DNA from: Elusimicrobiota bacterium
Lineage (GTDB): Bacteria > Elusimicrobiota > Elusimicrobia > FEN-1173
Direction: 5' to 3'
Length of the DNA: 14,096 nucleotides
NCBI GenBank assembly: GCA_003158755.1
Contig: PMLF01000261.1
Coordinates: 4,217-18,312, forward strand
Made by a program: the position numbers and the translations under genes. Positions 7,546 through 13,207 of the stretch are shown here, piece after piece (the first letter of the stretch is position 1; each line of letters begins with the position of its first letter). The notes beneath the pieces are model-generated. The model had not been told where the DNA came from. It saw nothing but the letters and a program-made list of their open reading frames with translations, and searched no databases.

Positions 7546-8554
7546 GGACTTCCTCCATCACGCTGTCGAAAAGCCCGCCCGGACCGAAGAAGACGGTCCC
7601 CACTTCCGACCAGCCGCCGAATTCGTCCACCTTCCACAAGTCGGGCACGGGGGGGAACTCTCCGCGGAAACGTTCCATCACGCGGCGGTCCACGGGCCGG
7701 AAACCGCGCCGGGCGAAAACCTCCTGAGCCTCGGGGGACCACAAGAAATCCACGAAGGCCTCCGCCTCCTTCCGCGCGCCGTGCCGGTCGGCGTTGACGT
7801 CCACGACGGCCACGGGGTTTTCGACGAGGACGGCGGACCGGGGGATCACCCGCTCGACGGCCGCCCCCGAAAGTCGCTCGGCGAGGATGTCGCTTTCGCA
7901 GGCCACCGCCGCGTCGCCCCATCCTCCGGCGAAACGGCGGAGGGTTTCCCGCGGAGAATCGTCGAGCGCCGCCACGTTCCGAAACACGGCCGCGCAGAAG
8001 CGGAACGCCCCCCCGTCGCCGGCGGCGTAGGGATCGGCCGCGCCGCGCTCGGCCGACCCGTAGAGGGCCAGGAAACTCCACCGGGCGCGTTCGGAAGTCT
8101 TGGGATGGGAAATCAACACGCGGACGCCGGGCTCGGCGAGGGCGCCCCAGCCGTGAATCCGCTGAGGGTTCCCCTCGCGTACGGCGATGGCCACCACGGA
8201 CCGCGTCACCACTCCCCGGTACCGACCCTTTTTCCAGTCGTGGGTGACGAGGCCCGCCCGCTCCAGCCGTTCGATGTCCGACGTCAACGCCAAGGCCGCC
8301 ACGTCCGCCGGGAACCCGGCCGCAACGGCGCGGGATTGGTCCCCTCCGTCCATGAAGGACACCCGAACCTCCACCCGGCTCCCCGTCATCTCTTTCCACC
8401 GCTTTTGGAAAAGGGGAATGATTTCCCGATAGGCCTCCTCGGGGACCGAGAAAGCGCCTAGGGTAAGGACCAAGGGACCCCGCTTCCGAAAGAGCGCCGG
8501 ACAAAGAGCCAGAAGGAGGGTCGCCGCCACGATGACCTGTTTTCTATTTTTCAT
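7529..8554 (-). CDS. Periplasmic sulfate/thiosulfate-type solute-binding protein (Sbp/CysP family)
   Basis: The 341-residue protein starts with MKNRKQ and a hydrophobic stretch to about residue 22, which is a signal peptide or membrane anchor. Family landmarks follow: FPADVAALALTSDIERL (81-97), REGNPQRIHGW (126-136), HPKTSERARWSFLALYG (150-166), ENPVAVVDVNADRHGAR (245-261), FLWSPEAQEVFA (270-281) and FGGWSEVGTVFFGPGGLFD (312-330). It should deliver an oxyanion to the two permeases downstream. In the sulfate-binding family the third landmark usually reads PKTSGGARW, and a tryptophan lies near the position of C219 (VACES here). Both differ, as does the SHGGSG segment (SFMDGG here). Substrate specificity may have changed. 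The ATG at 8554 is preferred over an upstream start at 8728 because only it puts a signal sequence at the N-terminus. Confidence 0.87.
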   Translation of the reverse strand: MKNRKQVIVAATLLLALCPALFRKRGPLVLTLGAFSVPEEAYREIIPLFQKRWKEMTGSRVEVRVSFMDGGDQSRAVAAGFPADVAALALTSDIERLERAGLVTHDWKKGRYRGVVTRSVVAIAVREGNPQRIHGWGALAEPGVRVLISHPKTSERARWSFLALYGSAERGAADPYAAGDGGAFRFCAAVFRNVAALDDSPRETLRRFAGGWGDAAVACESDILAERLSGAAVERVIPRSAVLVENPVAVVDVNADRHGARKEAEAFVDFLWSPEAQEVFARRGFRPVDRRVMERFRGEFPPVPDLWKVDEFGGWSEVGTVFFGPGGLFDSVMEEVHAPAS

Positions 8555-8603
8555 CAAAAATTGGGAAATCCCGCGCCGCCGGGAGGGCGGATACGCGGCG
8601 GGC

Positions 8604-8613
8604 GGAGGTGAGG
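8604..8613 (+). promoter_or_regulatory. Shine-Dalgarno sequence for the DUF493 gene
   Basis: GGAGGTGAGG ends five bases before the ATG at 8619. It is the strongest ribosome site in the area and supports that ATG over the open frame beginning at 8532 and over the later in-frame ATG at 8670. Confidence 0.6.
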
Positions 8614-8618
8614 AAAAG

Positions 8619-8942
8619 ATGGAAGGTCTCTCGCCGGAAGTTCTCGAATGCAATATTATATATGAGAATATGAAACCGGGCGACGAAAACGATCTCCAGC
8701 GTCTGCAAAAGGCGCTTAACGAAAACACGAAATGGCCGTCGGCCTACCTCTTCAAGTTCATCGTACCGAAGGCGAAGCTGGCGGCGCTGACGGATATCTT
8801 CGCCGAGTCCACCCCCTCTCTGCGCGATTCCAAGAACGGAAACTACGTCGGGTTCACCGTGGAGGTCCGGGTTCCATCGTCCGGTGCCGTGGCGGCGATC
8901 TACCGTCGCGCGGCGGCCATCGAAGGACTCATCGCGCTATGA
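8619..8942 (+). CDS. DUF493 (YbeD-like) small regulatory-fold protein
   Basis: The 107-residue cytosolic protein of the DUF493/YbeD family has a ferredoxin-like fold resembling regulatory ACT domains. Visible landmarks are WPSAYLFKFIVPK (about 39-51) and SKNGNYVGFTVEVRV (71-85), then a C-terminal YRRAAAIEGLIAL, the usual end of the family. E. coli YbeD lies next to lipB and dacA, and its molecular role is not established. The N-terminal 17 residues before MKPGDENDL are an AT-richer patch. The true start could therefore be the ATG at 8670, but the Shine-Dalgarno at 8604-8613 favours 8619. Its stop TGA overlaps the ATG of the DsbD gene (ATGA), so the two are translated together. It is divergent from the binding-protein gene, with 64 bases between starts. 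Confidence 0.85.
   Translation: MEGLSPEVLECNIIYENMKPGDENDLQRLQKALNENTKWPSAYLFKFIVPKAKLAALTDIFAESTPSLRDSKNGNYVGFTVEVRVPSSGAVAAIYRRAAAIEGLIAL
8655..8683 (-). promoter_or_regulatory. Candidate promoter for the transporter operon (perfect -10 only)
   Basis: On the minus strand a perfect TATAAT (8655-8660) sits in the only AT-rich patch upstream of the binding-protein gene, about 100 bases before its start. The hexamer 17 bases further upstream (TCGCCC, 8678-8683) does not match a -35 box, so transcription would need an activator or the site is fortuitous. It lies inside the beginning of the divergent DUF493 gene if that starts at 8619. Confidence 0.3.
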
Positions 8943-10813
8943 AACTCTCGTTCCTGCTCCCGTTCTTGCTCGCTTCCCCCTTGTCCGCCCTGCCGAATAC
9001 GGAGCCGCCCCACGTCAAGGCGGACCTGCTGTCCGAATCAACAACGGTCCGTCCCGGAACACCCTTCACCGTCGCCGTTCGTCTGAGGCACGACCCCGGA
9101 TGGCACACCTATTGGCGGAACCCGGGCGACGCGGGTCTCCCCACGCGCGTGGAGTGGCGCCTGCCGCCGGGGTTCTCCGCCGGGGAGATTCAATGGCCCG
9201 TGCCCGGGCGGATCGGCGATGAGACCGTTCTCAACTACGGTTACACGGGAGAGCTCCTGCTCCCGGTCGAAATCGTTCCGCCGGGAATCCTCCCGAAAGG
9301 AAACGCGGCTTTGGCGGCCCGCTTGACCTGGCTGGAATGCAAGGACATCTGTCTCCCCGGCGAGGCGGACGTTTCGCTCCGCCTTCCCGTCTCCGATAGG
9401 GCGGCGCTTCCCGACGAGCGAACGGACTCCCTCTTCTCTCTCTCGCGCGCGCGGCTCCCCCTGCCGCCCGGCCTCCGAACCGTCCGCGGCGGAATCGGGG
9501 GAGGACGCCTGTGGCTCTCCTTCCCGGCCTCCGCCGGCGAGGGGCCCTTCGATTTTTTCCCCGACGACCAAAACGTCTTCGGATCGCTCAAGGACCGCCG
9601 GGAGCAAAGACGGGGGGGCGATGTCCTCCTCGACTTTCAAGCGCCGGAACGCGCCTCGGCGGGATTTCTCCTCAAAGGCGTTCTCGTGAGCGAAACCGGA
9701 TGGAGGGGCCCGGGCTCCGGGAGGGGACTGTCCGTTGAGGCGCCTCTTTCCGCGGCACCCCCTCCGGCGGAGAAAGTACCGGCGGGTTTTTGGCTCTCCG
9801 TCCTTCTCGCTTTCCTGGGCGGGATGATCCTCAACCTGATGCCCTGCGTGCTCCCGGTCCTCTCCATCAAGATACTGAGCATTCTCCGTCAAGCCGGCGG
9901 GGACGCCGCGGCGGCGCGCCGCCACGGGTTCCTGTACGCCGCGGGCGTCCTCGTTTCTTTTTGGGTCCTGGCGGGGACGCTCTTGGTTCTCCGCGCGGCG
10001 GGCCAAGGCCTCGGTTGGGGCTTTCAGCTTCAATCGCCGATGTTCGTCGCCTTCCTGTCCGTCCTCTTCCTTATTCTCGCCTTGAACCTCTTCGGGTGCT
10101 TCGAGATCGGGACGTCGCTGACTCGCCTGGGGGGCTCCGCGGCGGGGGCCTTCGGAGGAGGAGTCTTGGCGGTGGTCGCGGCGACGCCCTGCACGGCGCC
10201 TTTCATGGGCGCGGCCCTCGGGTTCGCCCTCGCCCGCCCGCCCGTCGAGGCCATGGCGGTTTTCACTTCTTTGGGCGTCGGCATGGCCTGGCCGTACGCG
10301 GTTCTCACCGCCTCTCCGCGCCTCCTGAATCTGGTCCCGAAACCTGGTCCGTGGATGTTGACGATCAAGAAAATACTAGGGGGGATGCTCCTGGGGACGG
10401 CGCTGTGGTTGGGATGGGTGTTTGCCCGCCAGATGCTTCCGTCGGCAGGAACGCCGGATTCCTTTTGGGAACCATTCTCCCCGGCCCGCGTCGATCAACT
10501 CCGGGGGGAGGGCCGGCCCGTCTTCGTCGACTTTACGGCGGATTGGTGCTTGACCTGTCGCGTCAACGAACGGATCGCGCTTCGGGACGACGCGGTCAGG
10601 CGGCGGTTCAGCGAACTAAACGTTGCCGCCCTCAAAGCCGATTGGACCCGCCGGGACCCGGTTGTAACGCAAGCCCTGGCCGAACAGGGTCGGGCGAGCG
10701 TGCCGATGTACCTGCTCTACTCTCCCCAACCAGCGAGCGCTCCCCAAGTCCTGCCCACTATCCTGACGCCAGAAATCGTCCTTGAAGCTTTGAAAGAAGA
10801 GAAACGGAAATAG
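8939..10813 (+). CDS. dsbD: Thiol:disulfide interchange protein DsbD with ScsB-like N-terminal domain
   Basis: The 624-residue protein carries electrons from cytosolic thioredoxin across the inner membrane to periplasmic thiols. A signal peptide (1-18, MKLSFLLPFLLASPLSA) leads to a periplasmic domain with HTYWRNPGDAGLP (56-68) and the cysteine pair C134/C138 in WLECKDICLPGEA, as in ScsB-type N domains. The membrane part (about 282-497) has the paired redox cysteines C303 (LMPCVLPVL) and C418 (ATPCTAPFMGAA). The C-terminal thioredoxin domain (about 510-624) has ADWCLTC with C537 and C540. All three redox modules are therefore complete. The ATG at 8939 is chosen over an upstream in-frame extension because it gives the signal peptide and the ATGA overlap with DUF493. 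Likely partners, such as c-type cytochrome maturation or disulfide isomerases, are not in the window. Confidence 0.95.
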   Translation: MKLSFLLPFLLASPLSALPNTEPPHVKADLLSESTTVRPGTPFTVAVRLRHDPGWHTYWRNPGDAGLPTRVEWRLPPGFSAGEIQWPVPGRIGDETVLNYGYTGELLLPVEIVPPGILPKGNAALAARLTWLECKDICLPGEADVSLRLPVSDRAALPDERTDSLFSLSRARLPLPPGLRTVRGGIGGGRLWLSFPASAGEGPFDFFPDDQNVFGSLKDRREQRRGGDVLLDFQAPERASAGFLLKGVLVSETGWRGPGSGRGLSVEAPLSAAPPPAEKVPAGFWLSVLLAFLGGMILNLMPCVLPVLSIKILSILRQAGGDAAAARRHGFLYAAGVLVSFWVLAGTLLVLRAAGQGLGWGFQLQSPMFVAFLSVLFLILALNLFGCFEIGTSLTRLGGSAAGAFGGGVLAVVAATPCTAPFMGAALGFALARPPVEAMAVFTSLGVGMAWPYAVLTASPRLLNLVPKPGPWMLTIKKILGGMLLGTALWLGWVFARQMLPSAGTPDSFWEPFSPARVDQLRGEGRPVFVDFTADWCLTCRVNERIALRDDAVRRRFSELNVAALKADWTRRDPVVTQALAEQGRASVPMYLLYSPQPASAPQVLPTILTPEIVLEALKEEKRK

Positions 10814-10828
10814 ACTCCTCGCCAAAGG

Positions 10829-10860
10829 ACTGTCCCTCCCTGGAATGGGTGCGGGACGGT
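10829..10860 (+). terminator. Stem-loop after dsbD, possible terminator
   Basis: ACTGTCCC pairs with GGGACGGT (one G-T pair), an inner CCC pairs with GGG, and the loop is TGGAAT. It begins 16 bases after the dsbD stop. No T-run follows, so if it stops transcription it may do so with Rho, or it may protect the 3' end. Confidence 0.35.
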
Positions 10861-10889
10861 GCCCGGGGTGCAATGCAATTTAGTTATGC

Positions 10890-10980
10890 CGTCATACCGG
10901 CGAAAGCCGGTATCCAGGGATTGAATCGGTTTCTTAGAATCCGTTTTACGGTCTAGACCCCGGCTTTCGCCGGGGAGACG
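10890..10980. repeat. Intergenic inverted-repeat element with two tetraloop hairpins
   Basis: The element opens with CGTCATACCGGCGAAAGCCG and closes with the mirror-image GGCTTTCGCCGGGGAGACG. The first hairpin (10895-10912) has stem TACCGGC and loop GAAA; the second (10958-10975) has stem CCCCGGC and loop TTTC. Seen from the other strand, the second end is again a GGCGAAAGCC hairpin, so the 91 bases form an imperfect terminal inverted repeat. Dispersed elements that begin CGTCAT, have a GAAA-loop hairpin and run into ATCCAG are common in GC-rich bacteria. It lies between two convergent genes, where it could also act as a two-way terminator. Confidence 0.75.
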
Positions 10981-11007
10981 ATCCTTATCTAAATGGCAAG
11001 TGGGAAT

Positions 11008-11214
11008 CTATTTTTGGGGTGAGACAGCCGGGGGTTGGATTAGGGCTGGTTTTCGGAGTTTCACGTGGAAAACCAGCAACGTGACCGCCACCAACAACGG
11101 AACGGTCGAAAGCAGGAGCCATGCCAAGTCCCTCTTGCGGCGGAGGGAGAAGATCAAGCGGGATCGCCTCTTTTTGAATTCCCTCCGGGGGATGTTTTCA
11201 TCGATGGGGGACAT
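11008..11214 (-). CDS. Small single-pass membrane protein, unknown function
   Basis: This 68-residue protein is not recognised. The N-terminal 29 residues are strongly basic (REFKKRRSRL, SLRRKRD). One hydrophobic helix spans about 30-50, and a short polar, proline-containing tail follows. The positive-inside rule predicts a cytosolic N-terminus and an outside C-terminus. Despite its length it is a convincing gene: its ATG has an ideal AGGAG (11221-11225) six bases upstream, and that site overlaps the stop codon of the TPR gene, so it is the last member of the same operon. It could be an accessory subunit or anchor for the TPR protein. That is inference from position. Confidence 0.75.
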   Translation of the reverse strand: MSPIDENIPRREFKKRRSRLIFSLRRKRDLAWLLLSTVPLLVAVTLLVFHVKLRKPALIQPPAVSPQK

Positions 11215-11220
11215 AGGGTT

Positions 11221-11225
11221 CTCCT
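11221..11225 (-). promoter_or_regulatory. Shine-Dalgarno overlapping the preceding stop codon
   Basis: AGGAG on the minus strand lies six bases before the small membrane protein's ATG and shares two bases with the TAG that ends the TPR gene. This arrangement predicts ribosomes handing over from one gene to the next. Confidence 0.75.
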
Positions 11226-12483
11226 AAGAGTTCACAGCCGCCAACGAATTTTTGAGTCCGGACGCCTCTTGCCGTACGGCCTCGGCTTCCTCGATCCGGT
11301 CCTGGGAATCCAAGCAGGCGGCTAAATTGAAGAGGGTGGCCGCGACCTCGGCGTGACGGAGACCGTAGATCCGGCGCTGGATCTCCAGCGCCCGCAGCAA
11401 CAGCCGCTCGGCCTCCACCGGAAGGCCCCGGTGGTGATAAAGCTCCGCCAGGTTGTTGAGGCAAAGCGCCACCTTGGGGCTCTCCGGACCGTGGGTCTTC
11501 TCATAGCTCTCCCAGGCCTTTTGGAGGCACGCCTCCGCCCCCCGCCATCGGCGTCGAGTCATATGGATGTCGGCGAGGACCACCAACGCCGCGGCCAGGG
11601 AAGGATGTCCCGGCGCCAGGGAAGCTCGGCGGATGTCGAAGGCGCGGCGCGCTAGGGACAAAGCCTTGTCGGCCTTCCCTCGCCGAAGCGCGACCCGCGC
11701 TCCTTCCAGTAGGCAGACTCCCATCGACGGATGGTCCGGCCCGTTGAACTTCTCGAGGGTCCGAAGGGCGGAGGCGTAGGCCGCCTCGGCCCGCGCCAAA
11801 TCCCCCGTCCTCTCGTAATATCTGCCCAAATCCTCCGTCACGAACGCGAATTGAACGCTGGACTCTCCATAAACCTCTTTCATGATCGCGCGGGCCTTTT
11901 CCAAATGCCCGCCCGCCTCGACGGAACGGTCCAAGTCCAAGGCCGTACTCGCGAGGGGGACGAGGACCTTGACCATCTCGGGATTCTTTTCTCCATGGAC
12001 GATGCGGGTCATCTTGAGCGCCCGGGTCAAAAGGAGTTCGGCGTCCGCGAAGCGGCCCATCGCCCGGTGAACCTCCGCCAGGCTCTTCAAATTCAGGATC
12101 AAGCCGGGGCCGTTCTCGATGGAGGTCTGTTCATTGATTTTTATTGATTTTTGCAGGAGAGCTTCGGCCTCGCCGTAACGTCCGATGACGATCAAGATGT
12201 CGGCGAGATCGCTCATGTGGGAGAGGGTGAGGGCGTGGCCGGGACCGTACAATTTCTCGTACAAATTGATGACGCGGGAAAGGAGGACTTCGGCTTCGGT
12301 GAAGCGGCCCATGCGGTGATAAAGGCCGGACAACTCGGAGAGACTCTTCGCCAGGCGGACGTCGTAGGCTCCGCGCCCCTGGGCTTTCTCGACGGCGGAC
12401 TGGAGGGCCCGTTCCTCGGCGGCGAAATCGCGCTCCCGCGATCTCACGGCGCCGTCTTCGGATTTTTGCCAGAAGAATTTCAC
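11224..12483 (-). CDS. TPR protein with nine exact 42-residue repeats (kinesin-light-chain/TPR_12 type)
   Basis: The 419-residue protein is almost entirely tetratricopeptide repeats. The conserved helix-A start recurs at residues 51, 93, 135, 177, 219, 261, 303, 345 and 387, exactly 42 apart. Examples are LSGLYHRMGRFTEAE, LAEVHRAMGRFADAE, LAELYHHRGLPVEAE and LAACLDSQDRIEEAE. The 42-residue period and the YGxxHP loops (e.g. GPDHPSM, PGHPSLA) are typical of TPR_12/kinesin-light-chain-like arrays that bind peptides or partner proteins. There is no signal peptide or membrane segment, so it should be cytosolic. It starts with GTG 12 bases after the PQ-loop gene, without a clear Shine-Dalgarno, so it probably depends on translation of that gene. 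The partner is unknown; the membrane proteins on either side in the operon are the obvious candidates. Confidence 0.9.
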   Translation of the reverse strand: MKFFWQKSEDGAVRSRERDFAAEERALQSAVEKAQGRGAYDVRLAKSLSELSGLYHRMGRFTEAEVLLSRVINLYEKLYGPGHALTLSHMSDLADILIVIGRYGEAEALLQKSIKINEQTSIENGPGLILNLKSLAEVHRAMGRFADAELLLTRALKMTRIVHGEKNPEMVKVLVPLASTALDLDRSVEAGGHLEKARAIMKEVYGESSVQFAFVTEDLGRYYERTGDLARAEAAYASALRTLEKFNGPDHPSMGVCLLEGARVALRRGKADKALSLARRAFDIRRASLAPGHPSLAAALVVLADIHMTRRRWRGAEACLQKAWESYEKTHGPESPKVALCLNNLAELYHHRGLPVEAERLLLRALEIQRRIYGLRHAEVAATLFNLAACLDSQDRIEEAEAVRQEASGLKNSLAAVNS

Positions 12484-12495
12484 CCGGTTATTTTA

Positions 12496-12771
12496 TCACG
12501 ATTGCGTCCGGCGGAACCGCAGCACCTCGACCAGAACCACGGAGAAGAGGAGGGCGTTCGCCACGGTGAAGACGCGGTATACGGCATCGGTCGAGGAGAG
12601 GCCGGAGGGAACCATGACCATCAGGCACACCCAAACGCCGACGGCCCACGCCAAGCTGATGTCTCGGGAGGAACGGCGGCGGCGGATGGTTACGATCAAC
12701 GGGATGTTCCACAAGGGAAGGACCACTCCGCCGACCATGCCGAGGATGTCGCGGAAGGAATGAGAAGTCAC
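12496..12771 (-). CDS. Three-helix membrane protein, PQ-loop/SemiSWEET-like
   Basis: The 91-residue protein has three hydrophobic helices (about 8-29, 39-55 and 63-83). It has the PQ-loop layout: a proline-bearing first helix (LPLWNIPLI, 18-26), then a basic loop IRRRRSSRDISL (29-40), which matches the K/R..S..(D)IS signature of SemiSWEET and related half-transporters. The usual PQ pair itself is absent; the equivalent place holds LWN. SemiSWEETs dimerise to move small solutes such as sugars, but substrate cannot be inferred. The start is GTG, 15 bases after the helix-turn-helix stop, with no good Shine-Dalgarno. An alternative ATG at 12738 would cut into helix 1. The family call is moderate; being a real gene is likely from its fit in the operon and strongly membrane-like sequence. 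Confidence 0.7.
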   Translation of the reverse strand: MTSHSFRDILGMVGGVVLPLWNIPLIVTIRRRRSSRDISLAWAVGVWVCLMVMVPSGLSSTDAVYRVFTVANALLFSVVLVEVLRFRRTQS

Positions 12772-12786
12772 CGGTATTACGTCCGG

Positions 12787-12993
12787 TCAGGACATCTTGA
12801 CTTTCGTCGAGTTCGGGAAACCGTGGAGCTTGACGAAGGCGTAGACCTGCTTCAGAAAAACCCTCGTGTCGCCTTCCTCGGTTTTGAAACATTTGAGTTT
12901 CCCGTCTCGAATCCAACGTTGAACGCGCGCGGCATTGACGCCGAGGTACGCGCTTACTTCCAGCGGGGTCATGGCAATCTTTGAAGATTCCAA
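12787..12993 (-). CDS. Small MerR/BldC-type helix-turn-helix protein (HTH_17)
   Basis: The 68-residue predicted DNA-binding protein reads MTPLEVSAYLGVNAARVQRW (8-27), then IRDGKLKCF (28-36) and GDTRVFLKQVYAFVKLHGFP (41-60). This is the excisionase/BldC-like fold of helix-turn-helix plus a GDTRVF wing, with no effector domain. The start is taken as TTG at 12993 because AGGAG (13001-13005) lies seven bases upstream and a strong promoter (13036-13064) lies just before it. A longer open frame from 13116 would begin upstream of that promoter. An internal ATG at 12972 is the fallback. It is the first gene of the PQ-loop/TPR/small-membrane-protein operon and could regulate it or the divergent penicillin-binding protein gene; this is inferred from position only. 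Confidence 0.8.
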   Translation of the reverse strand: MESSKIAMTPLEVSAYLGVNAARVQRWIRDGKLKCFKTEEGDTRVFLKQVYAFVKLHGFPNSTKVKMS

Positions 12994-13000
12994 GGGATAT

Positions 13001-13005
13001 CTCCT
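13001..13005 (-). promoter_or_regulatory. Shine-Dalgarno for the TTG start of the HTH gene
   Basis: AGGAG on the minus strand lies seven bases before TTG at 12993. Neither the ATG at 12972 nor the open frame further upstream has a comparable site at the right distance. Confidence 0.65.
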
Positions 13006-13035
13006 AGGGGATTCAATGCGTCTCGGCGTATTAAA

Positions 13036-13064
13036 ATCATAGCTTTCCCTCGACAGCCAGTCAA
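13036..13064 (-). promoter_or_regulatory. Near-consensus sigma-70 promoter for the HTH operon
   Basis: On the minus strand TTGACT (13059-13064) and TATGAT (13036-13041) are separated by exactly 17 bases, one mismatch per box from the consensus. Transcription would start near 13029, giving a leader of about 36 bases before the TTG at 12993. It is the best promoter-like sequence found in the window. Confidence 0.75.
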
Positions 13065-13207
13065 CGCCGGTTCCCGTCCCCGGAAAATCGCCTGTTTTCG
13101 ATCCTTTGCCCCCCAAAAAAGCAACAATCGCGTCGATCCAGGCAACACGGTTATCTCCGCCTTCTCCTTGCCCCTCCGTCGGTAATTAATTAGGATGATG
13201 TCTTCCT

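Noticed and set aside
6491..8461. Plus-strand open frame (656 codons) opposite the transporter genes
   Set aside because: It covers parts of three well-recognised minus-strand genes and has no family features; its length reflects a lack of AT-rich stops.
8555..8728. N-terminal extension of the binding protein from a start at 8728
   Set aside because: It would bury the signal peptide behind 58 residues and overlap the DUF493 gene.
8732..8938. 69-residue N-terminal extension of DsbD
   Set aside because: It lies over DUF493 in another frame and is Arg/Gly-rich; the ATG at 8939 gives a signal peptide and ATGA coupling.
13183..13192. TAATTAATTA as a -10 box for the penicillin-binding protein gene
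   Set aside because: No -35-like hexamer was found at a sensible distance, and it is within about 20 bases of the start codon.
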